Assembly (NCBI RefSeq): GCF_900103085.1 | Contig: NZ_FMWR01000008.1 | Coordinates: 1-64,000, forward strand | Source of the DNA: Gilliamella mensalis | GTDB taxonomy: Bacteria; Pseudomonadota; Gammaproteobacteria; Enterobacterales; Orbaceae | DNA length: 64,000 bases | Reading direction: 5' to 3' | Shown here: piece after piece, positions 42,306-51,188 of the stretch | How the letters are laid out: each line of letters opens with the position of its first letter | Numbering within the stretch: the first letter of the stretch is position 1 | Translations under genes and position numbers: made by a program | The notes under the pieces: model-generated | What the model was told of the DNA's origin: nothing | The model's input: the letters and a program-made list of their open reading frames with translations, nothing else | Databases searched by the model: none

Positions 42306-43335
42306 CCTCTGATGAAATATTTTCGTCATCAGCTGTAAAAACAGCAGGGCTATTTAGTAGCAACTCACGTAGTTTGGTTTCAAGTTCTTTAGCAATTTCG
42401 GGATGTTCTTGTAAAAACTTAATTGAGTTAGCTTTGCCTTGACCCACTTTTTCACCATTGTAGCTATACCATGCACCGGCTTTATCGACCAATTTATTTT
42501 TAACCCCTAAGTCAATTAATTCACCCTCTTTAGAAATACCGCAACCATAAAGAATTTGAAACTCGGCCTGTCTAAAAGGCGCTGCCACTTTATTTTTAAC
42601 CACTTTTACACGTGTATCACTACCAATCACATCTTCGCCTTCTTTTACTGCACCTGTTCGTCGAATATCTAAACGTACTGATGCATAGAATTTAAGTGCA
42701 TTGCCACCAGTTGTAGTTTCTGGATTACCAAACATAACACCAATCTTCATACGAATTTGGTTAATAAATACAACTAAACAATTGGCATTTTTGATATTTG
42801 CAGTTAATTTGCGTAATGCTTGTGACATCAAGCGGGCTTGTAATCCCATATGAGAATCGCCCATTTCTCCTTCAATTTCAGCCTTTGGTGTTAAAGCAGC
42901 AACCGAGTCGACAATAATCACATCAACGGCACCAGAACGAACTAAGGCATCACAAATTTCAAGTGCTTGTTCACCTGTATCAGGTTGAGACACTAATAAG
43001 TCGTCGACTTGTACGCCTAATTTTGCAGCATAAATTGGATCGAGCGCATGTTCAGCATCAATAAATGCACACGTTTTACCTTCTTTTTGAGCTTGCGCGA
43101 TAACCGATAAGGTAAGCGTTGTTTTACCTGATGATTCTGGCCCAAAAATTTCAACGATTCGGCCCATTGGTAAGCCGCCAATACCTAATGCAATATCGAG
43201 TCCTAAAGAACCAGTAGATACCGCATCCACATCTAACGTTTGGGTATCCCCTAAACGCATAATGGAACCTTTACCGAATTGTTTTTCTATTTGACTTAAT
43301 GCAGCTGAAAGTGCGCGTTGTTTATTTTCGTTCAT
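42289..43335 (-). CDS. recA: DNA recombinase RecA
   Basis: Strand-exchange ATPase and LexA co-protease. From [10 protein letters not shown] the product has 348 residues. The Walker A motif GPESSGKTT lies at 65-73, Walker [11 protein letters not shown] near 139-148, DNA-binding loop L1 [10 protein letters not shown] near 155-164 and loop L2 [18 protein letters not shown] near 202-219. The acidic tail ends [12 protein letters not shown] place the start at 43335 (E. coli-like N-terminus) instead of a frame start 15 bases earlier. The SOS promoter lies directly upstream. Confidence 0.97.
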   Translation of the reverse strand: MNENKQRALSAALSQIEKQFGKGSIMRLGDTQTLDVDAVSTGSLGLDIALGIGGLPMGRIVEIFGPESSGKTTLTLSVIAQAQKEGKTCAFIDAEHALDPIYAAKLGVQVDDLLVSQPDTGEQALEICDALVRSGAVDVIIVDSVAALTPKAEIEGEMGDSHMGLQARLMSQALRKLTANIKNANCLVVFINQIRMKIGVMFGNPETTTGGNALKFYASVRLDIRRTGAVKEGEDVIGSDTRVKVVKNKVAAPFRQAEFQILYGCGISKEGELIDLGVKNKLVDKAGAWYSYNGEKVGQGKANSIKFLQEHPEIAKELETKLRELLLNSPAVFTADDENISSEDESIE

Positions 43336-43369
43336 ATTATAAAATTCCAATGAGTTAGGATATGGATAT

Positions 43370-43397
43370 ATTATACTGTATTATTATACAGTATCAA
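43370..43397 (-). promoter_or_regulatory. recA promoter with LexA (SOS) box
   Basis: On the minus strand a -35 TTGATA (43392-43397) and a -10 TATAAT (43370-43375) flank a 16-base spacer that is itself a LexA box, CTGTATAATAATACAG (43376-43391). The box has intact CTGT and ACAG ends and N8 between them. E. coli recA has the same arrangement, with the operator filling the promoter spacer. The ATG lies 34 bases beyond the -10. Confidence 0.93.
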
Positions 43398-43809
43398 GTT
43401 TTTTATATATAACAGATAGTGAATTCATTATGGGAGCTTATTCACCATTTTTTTAAGAGTAATCCATTTTGGTGCAATAGTTAAAACTAACAGATGGTGA
43501 TGAAATATTGATATTCAAGATTAAATTTATTGGATTATTCTATTAATTTTATGCTTATAATACCTGAGCAATTGTAAACTAATAATGATTGTTTAAATAT
43601 AAATAAGAAAAGTAGTGTATTTTATAAAAATTGTTATATACAAAATCTAATAATGATCAATTTGACATAATTAGATTTGAAGTGTTTTTAACCTAATTTT
43701 ATTTGTTAAGGTAATTATTTAAAAATAATTTATCAGTTTTTATACTTAAACGTTACATTAATCTGAAATAGTTCTATAGGTTAAAATATACATCAAACAA
43801 AGGATAATA
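43398..43809. other. AT-rich intergenic region between recA and pqiA
   Basis: About 410 bases between two divergent genes. The recA promoter occupies the left end. The remainder should contain the pqiA promoter. A TTGACA hexamer at 43662-43667 has no good -10 at normal spacing. I see no small gene, repeat or hairpin worth naming. Confidence 0.6.
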
Positions 43810-45054
43810 ATGATTATTGATAAACAACATTATGTTTTATGCTCACACTGTGATTTGGTTATAGAGTTATCCGATATAACTATAGGGCATAAAGCTGTTT
43901 GCCCTCGTTGTAATACGACCTTAGCTAAAAATAATAGTAATATGAAGTTTAGCGCAGCTATGTATGCAATCTGTTCTCTAATTATGATTATTGTAGCTTT
44001 TGGTTTTATCTTTATTGATATTCGCATTGTGGGGAATTTCATTGGTGTTAGCGTATTAGATATTCCTAAAACCCTTTTTTTTGATAAATATAGTTATATT
44101 TCAGCACTTTTTATCTTGTTTGTTTTACTTTTTCCTATATTAAATTTATCAATTATTGTTTTGCTCTGCTCCAAACTACAATTAACAAAGTACCGCAAAC
44201 GAGATCTGCTTATTGTTTATGAAAAGTGCCAGCATTGGTGTATGCCTGAAATATTTCTTACTGGTATTTTAGTTAGTTTTGTTAAATTAATGAGTTATGG
44301 CAGTATTGGTGTGACTGGTCCATTTTGGGCGTTCTGTCTATTTGTCTTTTTTTATATAAAGTCTTTAGTGATTTTTTCGCCGGAAACAATTTGGAATGAA
44401 ATTCATCGTAATAACTTTGTTACCAATACACTAAAAGTCGGTAAAACAGGTATTTGTCAAAATTTAAAACTATGTAAATGCTGTCAGGCTATATTGCCTG
44501 AGCATTATGTAAAATGTCCAAGGTGTAAGCAAAAAAGCAAAATCAGAGATCGTGATAAACTACAATGGACCTTAGCCTTATTGGTTACTTCATTAATTCT
44601 TTACATTCCCGCTAATTTATTTGGAATTATGATAACCGTTGTTTTTGGGTCGTCATCAACATCGACTATTATGGATGGTGTCATTTATATGTGGCAAGCC
44701 GGTGATATACCTGTTGCTCTTGTCATTTTTATCGCTAGTGTCGTCATTCCGATCTTAAAAATAATTGCACTTAGTTGGCTTTGCTATTTTGCACTAACGG
44801 TAAAAAAGAAAAATAAACATGATTGTTTAAAAATGAAAAAATTGTACACTGCTGTTGAGTTTATTGGTAAATGGTCAATGATTGATATATTCGTGGTTGC
44901 TGTTATTTGTTCTTTAGTTAGAAATCAGCAAATGATGGGCGTTTACCCAGATATTGGTGTTACATTTTTTGCAACTGTCGTTATTATCACGATGATTGCA
45001 TCACAAAAATTTGATCCTCGGTTAATTTGGGATCGTCCGCAAAATAGAAAATAA
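43810..45054 (+). CDS. pqiA: Intermembrane transport protein PqiA
   Basis: Polytopic inner-membrane component of the PqiABC lipid-transport system. The 414-residue protein has two homologous halves, each opened by a rubredoxin-like zinc ribbon: CSHCDLVIELSDITIGHKAV then CPRC at about 12-35, and CKCCQ...CPRC near 222-242. Each ribbon is followed by four membrane helices. AAAGGATAATA precedes the ATG. pqiB follows 15 bases downstream. Confidence 0.93.
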   Translation: MIIDKQHYVLCSHCDLVIELSDITIGHKAVCPRCNTTLAKNNSNMKFSAAMYAICSLIMIIVAFGFIFIDIRIVGNFIGVSVLDIPKTLFFDKYSYISALFILFVLLFPILNLSIIVLLCSKLQLTKYRKRDLLIVYEKCQHWCMPEIFLTGILVSFVKLMSYGSIGVTGPFWAFCLFVFFYIKSLVIFSPETIWNEIHRNNFVTNTLKVGKTGICQNLKLCKCCQAILPEHYVKCPRCKQKSKIRDRDKLQWTLALLVTSLILYIPANLFGIMITVVFGSSSTSTIMDGVIYMWQAGDIPVALVIFIASVVIPILKIIALSWLCYFALTVKKKNKHDCLKMKKLYTAVEFIGKWSMIDIFVVAVICSLVRNQQMMGVYPDIGVTFFATVVIITMIASQKFDPRLIWDRPQNRK

Positions 45055-45069
45055 ATCAATAGGAACAAT

Positions 45070-46707
45070 ATGGCAACATCAAGTAAATTAGCAAAAATAA
45101 TTAAAATTAGAGCTATTTCAGCAATATGGATTATTCCCATCGTAACTGCAATTGTGGGTCTTTGGATAATCTATGCTCATTTTGCCGATAGAGGTACCTC
45201 ATTCACATTGCTTGCTAAAGATGCAAGTGGCATTATTGCTGGAAAAACGGTAATTAAAAACCGTAGTGTTGATGTAGGTATAGTTGATGAAGTGACTTTA
45301 TCTAATGACTATAAACAAGTAGTAATAAAAGGTCGTATTTATAATGATATGGAACCGCTACTTAAAAATGATTCGATTTTTTGGGTGGTCAAGCCGGAAA
45401 TTGGTCGCGATGGGGTGACTGGATTAGGCACTATTTTATCGGGCGTTTATATAGAATTAGCTGCGGGAAATGATACGCATAGTTTTCAACATAAACCTTT
45501 CGTGCTATCGGATAATCCACCATTGTCCGATCCAAGTATTCAAGGTCTTCGTCTAAATTTAGAAAGTGAGCAAAATGGTGTGATTCCTCGAGGTGCTTCT
45601 ATTATGTTTCACGGTTATCGCGTAGGTAATGTTGAGACCTCAGAATTTGATATTGAATCACGCAAGATGAAATATCAAATTTTTATTACTAAGCCTTACG
45701 ATGTGCTAGTAACACAAAATGTTCGCTTTTGGAAAGAGGGAGGGATCAACTTAACACTTTCATCTCAAGGCGCAAACTTAGATGTGCCTTCTTTAGATGT
45801 ATTAATGTCTGGTGGAATTAGCTTTGATTTACCTGAAGGTTCCAAATTAGGTGCGCCAGCTGAGCAAAATGCAGTTTATAAATTATATGAAGATAAAAAA
45901 GCTATCCAAGACTCACAATATACTGAATATAAAGAGTTTCTTATTATGATTTCTGATTCCATATCAGGATTAACCGAAGGTGTACCGGTGGAATATCATG
46001 GTATTAGGCTAGGTACGGTATCTAAAGTACCATTTTATACTGCAGAAATGTTAGAAAAATCATCTATTTTAAATAAAAGTGTGCCGGTACTCATTAGGAT
46101 CGAACCCGATCGTTTATCTGAACTGGTTGATGAAAAGGTCGACATTGCCACATTGATTATGAGAGAGCAAAAAAATGGGTTAAGAGCCTCACTAAAAACC
46201 TCAAACATGTTCACAGGCGCACTGTATATAGATCTTGATTTTTATCCTGATTTAAAAAATAAATATGATCCAAAAATGGAAAAACAATTTGGTTACGATA
46301 CCATTGAGACAACGTCGACTGGAATTGCGCAAATGCAAGCAAAAATTATGCAATTGCTGGATAATTTTAATAATTTACCGCTTAACAATACCCTATCACA
46401 GTTCAATCAATCATTAGCGTCAAGTCAACAGTTAATGAAATCATTGAATCAGATTATGGCGAGTAAAGAGATGCAAAATATGCCAAAAGATCTGCAAAAA
46501 ACATTACGTTCATTAAATGAAACAATGAAAGGATTACAACCAGGTTCTGAGCTCAACAATCAAATGAAGGAGAGTTTGCAAAAAGTGCAACATATGATGG
46601 ATGAACTCACTCCATTACTCAACACGCTTAATGATAAGAGTAATGCACTAATTTTTTCTGCTCCATCGAAGAAAGACCAAGAACCTCAAGCAAAAGGTAA
46701 AAAATAA
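45070..46707 (+). CDS. pqiB: MCE-domain protein PqiB
   Basis: Periplasm-spanning component with three MCE domains forming stacked hexameric rings and a C-terminal coiled coil. The 545-residue protein has an N-terminal membrane anchor at about 14-33 (AISAIWIIPIVTAIVGLWII). Three MCE repeats (about 40-145, 155-260, 285-400) show G-V-x-x-G-x-x-V patterns such as GLTEGVPVEYHGIRLGTVSK. The helical tail (about 415-530) is rich in Gln, Met and Asn. AGGAAC lies upstream. It overlaps pqiC by one base. Confidence 0.93.
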   Translation: MATSSKLAKIIKIRAISAIWIIPIVTAIVGLWIIYAHFADRGTSFTLLAKDASGIIAGKTVIKNRSVDVGIVDEVTLSNDYKQVVIKGRIYNDMEPLLKNDSIFWVVKPEIGRDGVTGLGTILSGVYIELAAGNDTHSFQHKPFVLSDNPPLSDPSIQGLRLNLESEQNGVIPRGASIMFHGYRVGNVETSEFDIESRKMKYQIFITKPYDVLVTQNVRFWKEGGINLTLSSQGANLDVPSLDVLMSGGISFDLPEGSKLGAPAEQNAVYKLYEDKKAIQDSQYTEYKEFLIMISDSISGLTEGVPVEYHGIRLGTVSKVPFYTAEMLEKSSILNKSVPVLIRIEPDRLSELVDEKVDIATLIMREQKNGLRASLKTSNMFTGALYIDLDFYPDLKNKYDPKMEKQFGYDTIETTSTGIAQMQAKIMQLLDNFNNLPLNNTLSQFNQSLASSQQLMKSLNQIMASKEMQNMPKDLQKTLRSLNETMKGLQPGSELNNQMKESLQKVQHMMDELTPLLNTLNDKSNALIFSAPSKKDQEPQAKGKK

Positions 46708-47291
46708 TGAACAGAATATATAAAAAACTGCTTATAGTCGTATTTATGCCATTATTTGCTATATTAGTGGGTTGCTCAGCTAGCATCCCGAGTAAAAGTT
46801 ATTTTCAACTCACTAGCAATTCACAGATTCCTGTATCGCAAAACATGAAAACCACGAATCAATTTATTTGGATTGAGTCAGTTGATGTGGCGAGTTTTTT
46901 AAATAAACCGGGTATTGTATTACAAACCGATAATATCAAATACGAAACAGCAATCAACCATTTATGGGTATCAACGTTATCTCAGCAGCTTCAAGACCGA
47001 TTAACGCAGGATTTAACGGCTATGTTACCTAATTATTTAGTATCCAGTAAGTTAATTACAACACCAACACTAACGGTAAAATTATTTATAGATAGTTTTC
47101 ATGGCAGTTATACGGGTGATGCGATAATTAAAGGCCGATGGGTTGTTACTGACACTAAAAATAATATTGAAACCAAACCATTTGAACGCCATGTTCCTTT
47201 AGCAACCAATGGCTATGAAGCTCTAGTTAAAGCGCTATCGAAAGGGTGGCAAGATGAAGAGCTAGACTTTGCAAACTCAATAAAACATTAG
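46707..47291 (+). CDS. pqiC: Lipoprotein PqiC
   Basis: Outer-membrane lipoprotein of the Pqi system. The signal peptide with lipobox ILVGC puts the lipidated cysteine at residue 23, followed by SASIPSKSYFQLTS. The mature DUF330-like domain includes WIESVDVASFLNKPGIVLQT and the conserved LWVSTLSQQLQDRL. The 194-residue length agrees with E. coli (187). The start shares a base with the pqiB stop, completing a three-gene operon closed by the hairpin at 47302. Confidence 0.92.
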   Translation: MNRIYKKLLIVVFMPLFAILVGCSASIPSKSYFQLTSNSQIPVSQNMKTTNQFIWIESVDVASFLNKPGIVLQTDNIKYETAINHLWVSTLSQQLQDRLTQDLTAMLPNYLVSSKLITTPTLTVKLFIDSFHGSYTGDAIIKGRWVVTDTKNNIETKPFERHVPLATNGYEALVKALSKGWQDEELDFANSIKH

Positions 47292-47301
47292 TGTAACACT
47301 C

Positions 47302-47329
47302 ACATTCCGTCAGCGTGCTGGCGGAATGT
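47302..47329. terminator. Bidirectional terminator between pqiC and pabB
   Basis: Arms ACATTCCGTCAGC (47302-47314) and GCTGGCGGAATGT (47317-47329) pair over up to 13 bp (one G-T), with a tight apex. It lies between convergent genes 10 bases after pqiC. Following bases (ATACACTTAAA) have no T-run, so strength is uncertain. Confidence 0.65.
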
Positions 47330-47335
47330 ATACAC

Positions 47336-49090
47336 TTAAATGCCAGTAGATCTTAATGCCAATTTAAATTGACTAAAAACCTTATCATCAATGTTCACCC
47401 ATTTACGAACACTATTGATAAAAGCGATTTTTTCAGCATTTATCAGATCATCTTTTAAAATCGTTTTTTCTAACAATTGATTGTGATCCACATAAAATTG
47501 TCGCATGGTTCCAGCTAATAATCCCGATTCTTTTTTAGGTGTCACCCATTGATCATTAATCAATAGCGCAAGGTTACCATTAACAAACTCAGTTATCTCA
47601 TTGTATTGATTAAAATTAATATATTCTTTTCCTACAGTTAAATCTGGGAAGTGCTCACGATTGGAAGTTTTATGATATAAATACACATTTTGGGTATTAA
47701 CACATTGTGTTGCCAGATGAATTTCATTAATTTTCATTGGGTTATTAATTATATCTTGGCTAATGGTATAGTCCCCATCTTTTTGCTGTAAAATTCTCAC
47801 TTTATAAAGGCTGTTAGGCATTGAATTTGCTAACTTAATAAGTTGCATCTTAATTGCATGAATGTCACAGTTAAAATCAAAATAATTAGCTGATTGAGCA
47901 AGTCTGCTTAAATGTTCATCTAATAATAAAAATTGCCCTTTTTCAAGCAACAATGATTCAATAATATATTTGGGGGTAGAAATAGTGCGATTCAAAATGG
48001 CTGTTTTCGCTAAGATCTCACTATATTCGTCTTGAGATGTTGAATCCCAGGTGATCCCACCTCCAACACCATAGCGCATCTGTTGATTGTGTATGGTTAA
48101 TGTACGAATTGGGATATTAAATATAGCTTTATTTATATAAGGTTCAATATAACCAATTGTTCCACAGTAAACACCCCGTTGGGAGTTTTCAATATCTGTG
48201 ATAATTTGCATGGTACTGGTTTTTGGGGCACCGGTAATTGAGCCACAAGGGAATAGGGCTTGAAAAATTTGATATAAACTAACATCTTCCTTCATTTCAG
48301 CTTGAATCGTTGAAGTCAATTGCCAAACGGTTGGATATTTTTCCGCTGAAAATAATTTAGGCACTGTCACCGTTCCTGGTTTTGCAATGCGACTTAAATC
48401 ATTACGCAACAAATCAACAATCATCATGTTTTCAGCTTGATTTTTTTCAGAAAATAACAACTCTAATTGTCGTTTATCTTGTTGATTATTTAAGCCACGT
48501 GCGGTTGTTCCTTTCATTGGTTTTGTCGTAATAATGTTATTGTCTAACTTAAAGAATAATTCCGGCGAAATCGATAAAATATGATAATCGTCAAACTCAA
48601 GATAAGCGCAATAATCTGCCTGATTGTTTTTTTGTAGAAAGTGGTAATAATCAATAGCGCTTTCATTAAATGGTGCGGTAAATTGAATAGTATAGTTGGT
48701 TTGATAAGTATTGCCTGATTCAATTTGTGATCGAATAAAGTCAATTTTTTGATTATATTCATCTCTTGATGTATCGCTTATTAAATTAAAGCTTGGCGGT
48801 GTATAATCATTGAGTTCTACTTGTTCAACCATAGAAAAATGATCAAAAATACCAAATAACAATAGTGGCAAACCTTGATGGACCTCATCATTATATTTTG
48901 TTTTATTTTCACTATTTAACCCCGTTGCACTTTCATAAGCGAGATACCCAACCGCATAAAAACCTTGTTGGGTAAATTTTTCGATTAATTCGAATTGTTG
49001 TTGAATTGTCGAGTAATCATTCGATCTTAAAATGGCGATAGGATTGCAAAAATATTTATGCTGACTTTCAAAATCTATATAAATTTTCAT
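47336..49090 (-). CDS. pabB: Fused aminodeoxychorismate synthase component I / 4-amino-4-deoxychorismate lyase (PabB-PabC)
   Basis: Folate-pathway fusion of about 584 residues. The N-terminal chorismate-binding domain (about 1-360) shows SISPELFFKL, TKPMKGTTARGLNNQQDKRQ with the catalytic lysine, FSAEKYPTVWQLTSTI, FPCGSITGAPKTSTMQII and YGVGGGITWDS. The C-terminal class IV PLP domain (about 385-584) has LLLDEHLSRLAQSANYF, LYKVRILQQKDG with the probable PLP lysine, and ITEFVNGNLAL. E. coli keeps pabB and pabC separate. Start chosen at the ATG right after the pabA stop (TAATATG); a frame start at 49111 overlaps pabA. Confidence 0.9.
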   Translation of the reverse strand: MKIYIDFESQHKYFCNPIAILRSNDYSTIQQQFELIEKFTQQGFYAVGYLAYESATGLNSENKTKYNDEVHQGLPLLLFGIFDHFSMVEQVELNDYTPPSFNLISDTSRDEYNQKIDFIRSQIESGNTYQTNYTIQFTAPFNESAIDYYHFLQKNNQADYCAYLEFDDYHILSISPELFFKLDNNIITTKPMKGTTARGLNNQQDKRQLELLFSEKNQAENMMIVDLLRNDLSRIAKPGTVTVPKLFSAEKYPTVWQLTSTIQAEMKEDVSLYQIFQALFPCGSITGAPKTSTMQIITDIENSQRGVYCGTIGYIEPYINKAIFNIPIRTLTIHNQQMRYGVGGGITWDSTSQDEYSEILAKTAILNRTISTPKYIIESLLLEKGQFLLLDEHLSRLAQSANYFDFNCDIHAIKMQLIKLANSMPNSLYKVRILQQKDGDYTISQDIINNPMKINEIHLATQCVNTQNVYLYHKTSNREHFPDLTVGKEYINFNQYNEITEFVNGNLALLINDQWVTPKKESGLLAGTMRQFYVDHNQLLEKTILKDDLINAEKIAFINSVRKWVNIDDKVFSQFKLALRSTGI

Positions 49091-49091
49091 A

Positions 49092-49679
49092 TTAAGATTG
49101 CTCATGGACAAAATTATTAATCATTTGTAAACCTGATTCGGTTTTTATCGCTTCAGGGTGGAATTGAACTGACTCAATGGGTAATGTTTTATGACGCAAT
49201 CCCATAATCAATCCTTGATTGTTTCGAGCAGTTACAACTAGGTGAGAATTTTTTTGTGAAAAATTATCACATGCAATCAATGAATGATAGCGAACCACTG
49301 AAAGCGGGTTTTTGACTCCCTTAAATAACCCTTGACCATCATGCGTTATTTCATCGACTTTACCGTGCATCGGTATTGGTGCTTTGGCAATGCGGTAACC
49401 ATAATATTGTGCAATGGCTTGATGTCCTAAACAAATTCCCAATATCGGGCAAATATGAGCAAATTCAGCAATCACAGCAAGTGATATTCCTGCATTAATT
49501 GGTGCTCCTGGGCCAGGGGAAATGATAATTTTAGAAAAGCCGAGTTCCTTTACTTGTTCAATTGTCAGTTCGTCGTTTTTGATGACTTTAACTTTTGCGC
49601 CAACTTGGCATAAATAATCGTTAATATTAAATGTAAAAGAATCATAATTATCTATTAATAATATCAAAGTATAGTCCAT
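49092..49679 (-). CDS. pabA: Aminodeoxychorismate synthase component II (glutamine amidotransferase) PabA
   Basis: Class I glutamine amidotransferase supplying ammonia to PabB. The catalytic cysteine is in ILGICLGHQAIAQYYG near 79-94, and the His-Glu pair in SVQFHPEAIKTESG near 172-185. The N-terminus LILLIDNYDSFTFNINDYL is typical. PabA and TrpG look alike; the adjacent PabB-PabC fusion and absence of trp genes favour PabA. No good RBS precedes the ATG at 49679; a TTG four codons in is possible. Confidence 0.9.
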   Translation of the reverse strand: MDYTLILLIDNYDSFTFNINDYLCQVGAKVKVIKNDELTIEQVKELGFSKIIISPGPGAPINAGISLAVIAEFAHICPILGICLGHQAIAQYYGYRIAKAPIPMHGKVDEITHDGQGLFKGVKNPLSVVRYHSLIACDNFSQKNSHLVVTARNNQGLIMGLRHKTLPIESVQFHPEAIKTESGLQMINNFVHEQS

Positions 49680-49864
49680 TAATTACAAAGCATGTTGATT
49701 TAAAAACTGGTAGCTGTAACAGTTAAAATCCAGTCGTAATAGGTTTTATTATATCGTTAATACTCTTAAAAGAAGAGCGTATTGCAGCTTTACTCTCTTT
49801 TTATCTCTTTTTTTATACTTAAACAGTATCTTTTCTGAAACTTTTTAACAAAAAACGTTTTTTC

Positions 49865-49880
49865 TGTGATTAAGCTCACA
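49865..49880 (+). promoter_or_regulatory. CRP-binding site upstream of rspA
   Basis: TGTGATTAAGCTCACA is a perfect TGTGA-N6-TCACA palindrome, the consensus CRP core, centred 86 bases before the rspA start. It implies cAMP-CRP activation of the sugar-acid cluster, in keeping with catabolite control. A GTAG/CTAC inverted repeat (49894-49908) just downstream could be the operator of the GntR-type regulator; that part is speculative. Confidence 0.85.
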
Positions 49881-49958
49881 AAAACATACAACTCTACTTG
49901 TATGGTAGTTGTTGCGCGGTTATTTTTAGGATGCTTAAATTTACACAAGAGGTATTGG

Positions 49959-51173
49959 ATGAAAATTGTAAAAGCAGACGTTTTTGTATGCAGTCCAGGA
50001 AGAAATTTTGTTACATTAAAAATTACCACTGATGAAGGCATTTATGGAGTTGGTGATGCAACACTTAATGGGCGTGAATTAGCCGTAGCATCTTATCTTA
50101 AAGATCACCTGTGCCCTCAACTCATTGGGCGCGATCCACATCAAATAGAAGACATCTTTCAATATTTCTATAAAGGCGCCTACTGGCGTCGTGGTCCTGT
50201 GACTATGTCGGCTATTGCGGCTGTTGATATGGCACTGTGGGATATTAAAGGCAAATTAGCCAACATGCCTCTTTACCAGCTATTAGGTGGCGCATCTCGC
50301 ACAGGCGTTATGGTTTACTGTCATACCACTGGTGCAAGCATTGACGAAGCATTAGATGACTATGCTAAACATAAGGAAATGGGGTTTAAAGCAATTCGAG
50401 TGCAATGTGGTATACCAGGAATGAAGACCACCTATGGTCAAAGTAAAGGGAAAAACCTAGCTTACGAACCCGCCACGCGTGGAAATTACCCAGAAGAACA
50501 ATGTTGGGCAACAGAGAAATACCTCGATTTTATGCCTAAATTGTTTGATGCCGTACGCAATAAATTTGGTTTTAATGAGCATCTACTGCACGACATGCAT
50601 CACCGTTTAACACCAATCGAAGCGGCTCGTTTTGGGAAAAGTATAGAAGATTACAGGCTGTTTTGGATGGAAGATCCAACGCCTGCTGAAAATCAAGAAT
50701 GTTTCCGATTAATACGTCAACACACAGTCACCCCAATTGCAGTTGGTGAAGTGTTTAATAGCATATGGGATTGCAAACAACTTATTCAAGAGCAATTGAT
50801 AGATTACATTCGAACTACAATTACCCATGCAGGCGGTATTACCCATATGCGTCGTATTGCTGATTTTGCCGCCCTTTATCAAGTAAGAACAGGATCGCAC
50901 GGACCATCTGATTTATCCCCAATTTGCCATGCAGCCGCACTGCATTTTGATATGTGGGTACCTAATTTTGGTGTGCAAGAATTTATGGGTTATTCAGAGC
51001 AAATGCTAGAAGTTTTTTCACCAAACTGGACTTTTAATGATGGTTATATGCACCCAAGCGATAAACCAGGTCTTGGTATCGATTTTGATGAAAAACTTGC
51101 CGAGAAATATCCATACAACCCAGCTTACTTACCGATTGCTCGTTTAGAAGATGGCACGTTGTGGAATTGGTAA
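49959..51173 (+). CDS. rspA: Mannonate dehydratase-family protein RspA (enolase superfamily)
   Basis: Enolase-superfamily sugar-acid dehydratase of the ManD/RspA subgroup, which dehydrates D-mannonate (sometimes weakly, or D-gluconate) to 2-keto-3-deoxygluconate. The 404 residues track E. coli RspA nearly throughout: [11 protein letters not shown]-like [11 protein letters not shown] at 11-21, [15 protein letters not shown] near 32-46, [20 protein letters not shown] near 75-94 and [20 protein letters not shown] near 203-222. [12 protein letters not shown] and [10 protein letters not shown] follow. The start has AAGAGG upstream; a longer frame to 49866 lies in the promoter. Leads a cluster with rspB, transporter, ydfI and rspR. 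Confidence 0.93.
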   Translation: MKIVKADVFVCSPGRNFVTLKITTDEGIYGVGDATLNGRELAVASYLKDHLCPQLIGRDPHQIEDIFQYFYKGAYWRRGPVTMSAIAAVDMALWDIKGKLANMPLYQLLGGASRTGVMVYCHTTGASIDEALDDYAKHKEMGFKAIRVQCGIPGMKTTYGQSKGKNLAYEPATRGNYPEEQCWATEKYLDFMPKLFDAVRNKFGFNEHLLHDMHHRLTPIEAARFGKSIEDYRLFWMEDPTPAENQECFRLIRQHTVTPIAVGEVFNSIWDCKQLIQEQLIDYIRTTITHAGGITHMRRIADFAALYQVRTGSHGPSDLSPICHAAALHFDMWVPNFGVQEFMGYSEQMLEVFSPNWTFNDGYMHPSDKPGLGIDFDEKLAEKYPYNPAYLPIARLEDGTLWNW

Positions 51174-51188
51174 ATTATAGGAGGTTAT

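Noticed and set aside
49092-49679. Reading the amidotransferase as TrpG
   Set aside because: The neighbour is a PabB-PabC fusion with folate-pathway features and no trp genes are present, so PabA is more likely.
49790-50041. 83-codon minus-strand frame over the rspA promoter
   Set aside because: It overlaps the CRP site and the rspA start, has no RBS and no recognisable features.
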